Shown here: piece by piece, positions 7,699 to 9,737 of the stretch
How positions within the stretch are numbered: position 1 is the first letter of the stretch
How the letters are laid out: each line of letters begins with the position of its first letter
Source: Candidatus Omnitrophota bacterium
GTDB lineage: Bacteria; Omnitrophota; Omnitrophia; Omnitrophales; Danuiimicrobiaceae
Assembly: GCA_016206945.1 (NCBI GenBank)
Contig: JACQQP010000141.1
Span: 1 to 9,737 of the forward strand
Reading direction: 5' to 3'
DNA: 9,737 nt
Position numbers and translations under genes: made by a program
Notes under the pieces: generated by a model
What the model saw: the letters and a program-made list of their open reading frames with translations, nothing else
What the model was told of the DNA's origin: nothing
Databases searched by the model: none

Positions 7699-8595
7699 AT
7701 GTCACGGTTCCTTTGCTTTGTTCTGTTAATGGGCGTCCTCTCAAATACGCATCTTGAGGCTGAGACAGCACCACCCATCCCAGAACGCGAAGCTCCCTCC
7801 ATACAAACACTGGAACGACCAAATTCTTTTTACGAGACAGGAGAGATCATTGTCTATAAAGTCCTCGTCCGTTGGCCGAGTGCGGGCGAGCGAATCCGCA
7901 TGAGCCCTCCGGAATTGGAACTTGAGAACCTAGAGCTCGCGGGCGTGGGCCAGGAATCCGTTTCTGATCAGGAGGGTTCCTCATTTTTAAAACCGATGGA
8001 ACAAATTTTAACCTTTCGTTTCATTGCCAAAGAGCCCGGCCATGCAAGCATCAAGCAGTTCCTGCTTCGTTGGAACGAAGGAGAGGGCGAATCGACACAT
8101 GCTCTCAGTATTCCTCCCATTGAGCTTACCATCAAGCCACGGCCGAAAATTTTTTCTTTATATCACGTTCTTTCGGGATCCCTTTTGGGAGGATGTTTCA
8201 TCGTGGCCCTTCTGGTCATGTTCTATAGAAAAAGAAGGAAAAAACTCCCCGCTCATCCAAGTAGATCGCTCGAAGAGATAATCCTTGAGAAGTTTCAGAC
8301 GAGTTGCAACAGGTGGAAACATCAGGGAGTAGACTCCATATTTCTAGGTGAACTCGAACATAGTTTAAAGGAATATGTCGCCCAAAAATTAGATTGGAAT
8401 CCCTTCGAAGGCAGTTATAATGATCTTCAAAACAGGGCGGAAATGAAATGGTCCAAGAGGGAAGCTTCACATTTAGTTGATCTTTTCCGAGCGTTGGAGG
8501 AAGAGCGATTTTCAGGAGCGAATCGCGAAAATCAAAAGCTGCTCGAATTATTTCAATCACTTTATTCGTTTGTCGAAGGAAAAAAGACACTTTAA
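7699..8595 (+). CDS. BatD-like exported, single-pass membrane protein
   Basis: Likely an envelope protein of the MoxR/Bat type; exact function unknown. With the ATG at 7699 it has 298 residues. A short signal peptide (residues 1-21, hydrophobic core FLCFVLLMGVL, probable cleavage after LEA) is followed by a beta-rich extracytoplasmic domain (about 35-148) resembling one Ig-like BatD module (PNSFYETGEIIVYKVLV), a transmembrane helix at about 154-176 with a positive RKRRKK stop, and a helical cytoplasmic domain (190-295) ending in the LFRALEEERFSG pattern seen in BatD and DUF4381 C-termini. It is shorter than typical multi-module BatD. An alternative ATG at 7648 overlaps dnaK by 26 bases and adds a lysine-rich extension, but its GAAGGAG lies directly against the start codon, so I prefer 7699; this start also lacks a good Shine-Dalgarno. 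moxR follows after 15 bases. Family assignment rests on layout and pattern, not on catalytic motifs. Confidence 0.65.
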   Translation: MSRFLCFVLLMGVLSNTHLEAETAPPIPEREAPSIQTLERPNSFYETGEIIVYKVLVRWPSAGERIRMSPPELELENLELAGVGQESVSDQEGSSFLKPMEQILTFRFIAKEPGHASIKQFLLRWNEGEGESTHALSIPPIELTIKPRPKIFSLYHVLSGSLLGGCFIVALLVMFYRKRRKKLPAHPSRSLEEIILEKFQTSCNRWKHQGVDSIFLGELEHSLKEYVAQKLDWNPFEGSYNDLQNRAEMKWSKREASHLVDLFRALEEERFSGANRENQKLLELFQSLYSFVEGKKTL

Positions 8596-8610
8596 CGTAC
8601 TGGAGGAATC

Positions 8611-9600
8611 ATGGATGCAACGCTTAAAGAGGTGAGCAATCAGGTTAAGTCGGCCCAAGATACCGTTGAGCAGCTTTTTCGAGAAATCGGGAAGGTGATC
8701 GTGGGCCAGCGTTATCTTATCGAACGACTTGTGATTGGCCTGTTGGCCGACGGACACGTTCTTCTTGAGGGAGTTCCCGGATTGGCTAAGACGATGTCGG
8801 TGAGGACCTTAGCGCAGGCCATCCATGCAAAATTTCAGCGAATTCAATTTACCCCCGATTTGCTTCCGGCCGATCTCGTTGGAACGCTCGTCTATAATCC
8901 AAAAGACGGGGCATTCACAACCAAAAAAGGTCCTATCTTCGCTAACATTATCCTTGCAGATGAAATTAACCGTGCCCCTTCGAAAGTTCAAAGCGCGCTC
9001 CTTGAAGCGATGCAGGAACATCAAGTGACGATCGGAGAAACCACCTTTCCACTCCCAGAACCTTTTCTGGTCCTCGCCACCCAAAATCCGATTGAACAAG
9101 AAGGAACTTATCCCTTGCCCGAGGCACAAGTAGACCGGTTCATGATGAAGCTAGTTGTCACGTATCCAAATAAGAAGGAGGAGAAGGAAATTCTTGAGCG
9201 CATGTCCGTAGGTCAAAAGATTGACGTGCAAACCGTCTTAGAACCTCAGACCATTTTTAATCTCCGGAAAACGGTAAATCAAATCTATATCGACGAAAAA
9301 GTGAAAGACTACATTCTCGATATCGTCTTCGCCACGCGGTATCCCGAACAATGTAAACTAGAAACCTTAAAGCCTCTAATCGCCTATGGCGCCTCACCCC
9401 GCGCCAGTATCATGCTGACCGTAGCGGCAAAAACTCATGCTTTTCTAAGGGGACGCGGCTATGCCACTCCAGAAGACGTCAAACAAATTGGAATGGACAT
9501 ATTGCGTCATCGTGTCATTGTCACCTACGAGGCGGAAGCTGAAGAAATGACTTCCGAGCGGATCATTACCCAAATCTTTGATCAAATCGAAGTTCCATAA
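8611..9600 (+). CDS. moxR: MoxR-family AAA+ ATPase
   Basis: Chaperone-like AAA+ ATPase of the MoxR family; members act with von Willebrand factor A domain proteins in metal insertion, complex assembly or envelope stress. The 329-residue protein has a usual length. Motifs in order: VGQ near residues 31-33, Walker A GVPGLAKT (54-61), the family segment RIQFTPDLLPADLVG (77-91), Walker B ILADEINRAP (114-123), sensor 1 ATQNP (156-160), QEGTYPLPEAQVDRFMMK (163-180) including the conserved arginine, and sensor 2 GASPRA (260-265). GGAGG at 8602-8606 precedes the ATG by four bases. The gene starts 15 bases after the BatD-like gene, so the two are probably co-transcribed and co-functional. The DUF58 and VWA genes that commonly accompany moxR are not seen before the window ends 137 bases later, and a terminator-like structure lies in that gap. 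Confidence 0.95.
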   Translation: MDATLKEVSNQVKSAQDTVEQLFREIGKVIVGQRYLIERLVIGLLADGHVLLEGVPGLAKTMSVRTLAQAIHAKFQRIQFTPDLLPADLVGTLVYNPKDGAFTTKKGPIFANIILADEINRAPSKVQSALLEAMQEHQVTIGETTFPLPEPFLVLATQNPIEQEGTYPLPEAQVDRFMMKLVVTYPNKKEEKEILERMSVGQKIDVQTVLEPQTIFNLRKTVNQIYIDEKVKDYILDIVFATRYPEQCKLETLKPLIAYGASPRASIMLTVAAKTHAFLRGRGYATPEDVKQIGMDILRHRVIVTYEAEAEEMTSERIITQIFDQIEVP

Positions 9601-9603
9601 ATC

Positions 9604-9737
9604 GGACAATGATCCCATCTGAAAGAAGAGGACAGAGAACGGAGTACAGAGTACAGAAGATTAGGTCCCGTTCTTTTTTACTCTGTTCTCTGTACTCTGT
9701 TTTCTGTACTCTGTTTCCAGACGTGATGGGATTATCC
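9604..9737. repeat. Palindromic repeat element with nested inverted and direct repeats (may run off the window)
   Basis: Bases 9632-9657 pair with 9682-9707: 23 Watson-Crick pairs, two G-T pairs and one mismatch over 26 positions, around a 24-base loop. The right arm carries an exact 13-base direct repeat (TCTGTACTCTGTT at 9689-9701 and 9703-9715), and the left arm has tandem AGTACAG copies (9643-9649, 9650-9656), allowing a second register (9646-9658 with 9702-9714). An outer inverted repeat, ATCCCATC (9612-9619) and GATGGGAT (9725-9732), extends imperfectly to GGACAAT and TATCC at the edges. This is like the terminal repeats of a small non-autonomous element or a REP-like dispersed repeat. 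No ORF is inside. The mobile or dispersed nature is inference from a single copy. Confidence 0.7.
9636..9679 (+). terminator. Possible intrinsic terminator after moxR
   Basis: AGAACGG (9636-9642) can pair with CCGTTCT (9668-9674), which runs directly into a T-run ending at 9679. The loop is long (25 bases), so the hairpin is not ideal. It competes with the longer stem 9632-9657/9682-9707, so only one of the two can form at a time. Its place 36 bases after the moxR stop suits transcription termination. Confidence 0.4.

Noticed and set aside
9632..9715. CRISPR-like array in the terminal repeats
   Set aside because: The repeats are very short, partly inverted and lack regular unique spacers; a palindromic element explains them better.

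Overview
The window is a gene-dense, almost entirely plus-strand bacterial segment with moderate GC content. It carries nine protein genes, no rRNA or tRNA that I can see, no CRISPR array and no transposase. The gene set points to a diderm (Gram-negative-type) bacterium: there is an NtrC-type sigma-54 activator, and an exported, membrane-anchored BatD-like protein sits beside a MoxR ATPase. An uncultivated lineage such as the PVC/Omnitrophota neighbourhood would fit, but this is an impression from gene style and I cannot fix the phylum from the sequence.

Region 1 (1-3005) is a compact tryptophan-biosynthesis run, trpG (cut at its 5' end by the window edge), trpD, trpC and trpF. Every junction overlaps or is an ATGA stop-start, so translation is probably coupled. 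Together these genes cover the glutaminase half of anthranilate synthase through to phosphoribosylanthranilate isomerase and indole-glycerol-phosphate synthase. trpE is presumably upstream, outside the window. trpB and trpA do not follow.

Region 2 (3009-5548) begins 3 bases after trpF. It encodes a soluble PAS-domain histidine kinase and, through another ATGA overlap, a full-length NtrC-family response regulator (receiver, AAA+ domain with GAFTGA, Fis-type HTH). Their position suggests transcription with the trp genes, although no functional link is evident.

Region 3 (5549-5735) is the only sizeable internal intergenic stretch (187 bp). It holds a candidate sigma-54 promoter (TGGCAC-N5-TTGA), a possible upstream activator site, and a strong Shine-Dalgarno for dnaK.

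Region 4 (5736-9600) is dnaK (full length, without grpE, dnaJ or hrcA nearby), then a BatD-like single-pass membrane protein, then a MoxR-family AAA+ ATPase. The spacings of 25 bp (with the start I chose for the middle gene) and 15 bp suggest one transcription unit. A plausible reading is that the kinase/regulator pair controls a sigma-54-dependent chaperone and envelope-quality unit; this is inference.

Region 5 (9601-9737) is non-coding. It is an elaborate palindrome made of ACAGAGTACAGA-type repeats enclosed by outer inverted repeats, with a terminator-like hairpin and T-run inside it. It is probably a small dispersed repeat element and/or the transcription end of the moxR unit. The window ends within or exactly at its edge.

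Most of the window is recognisable housekeeping and regulatory content. I did not find a clearly new system. The observation most worth following is the apparent two-component/sigma-54 control of a dnaK-batD-moxR unit.
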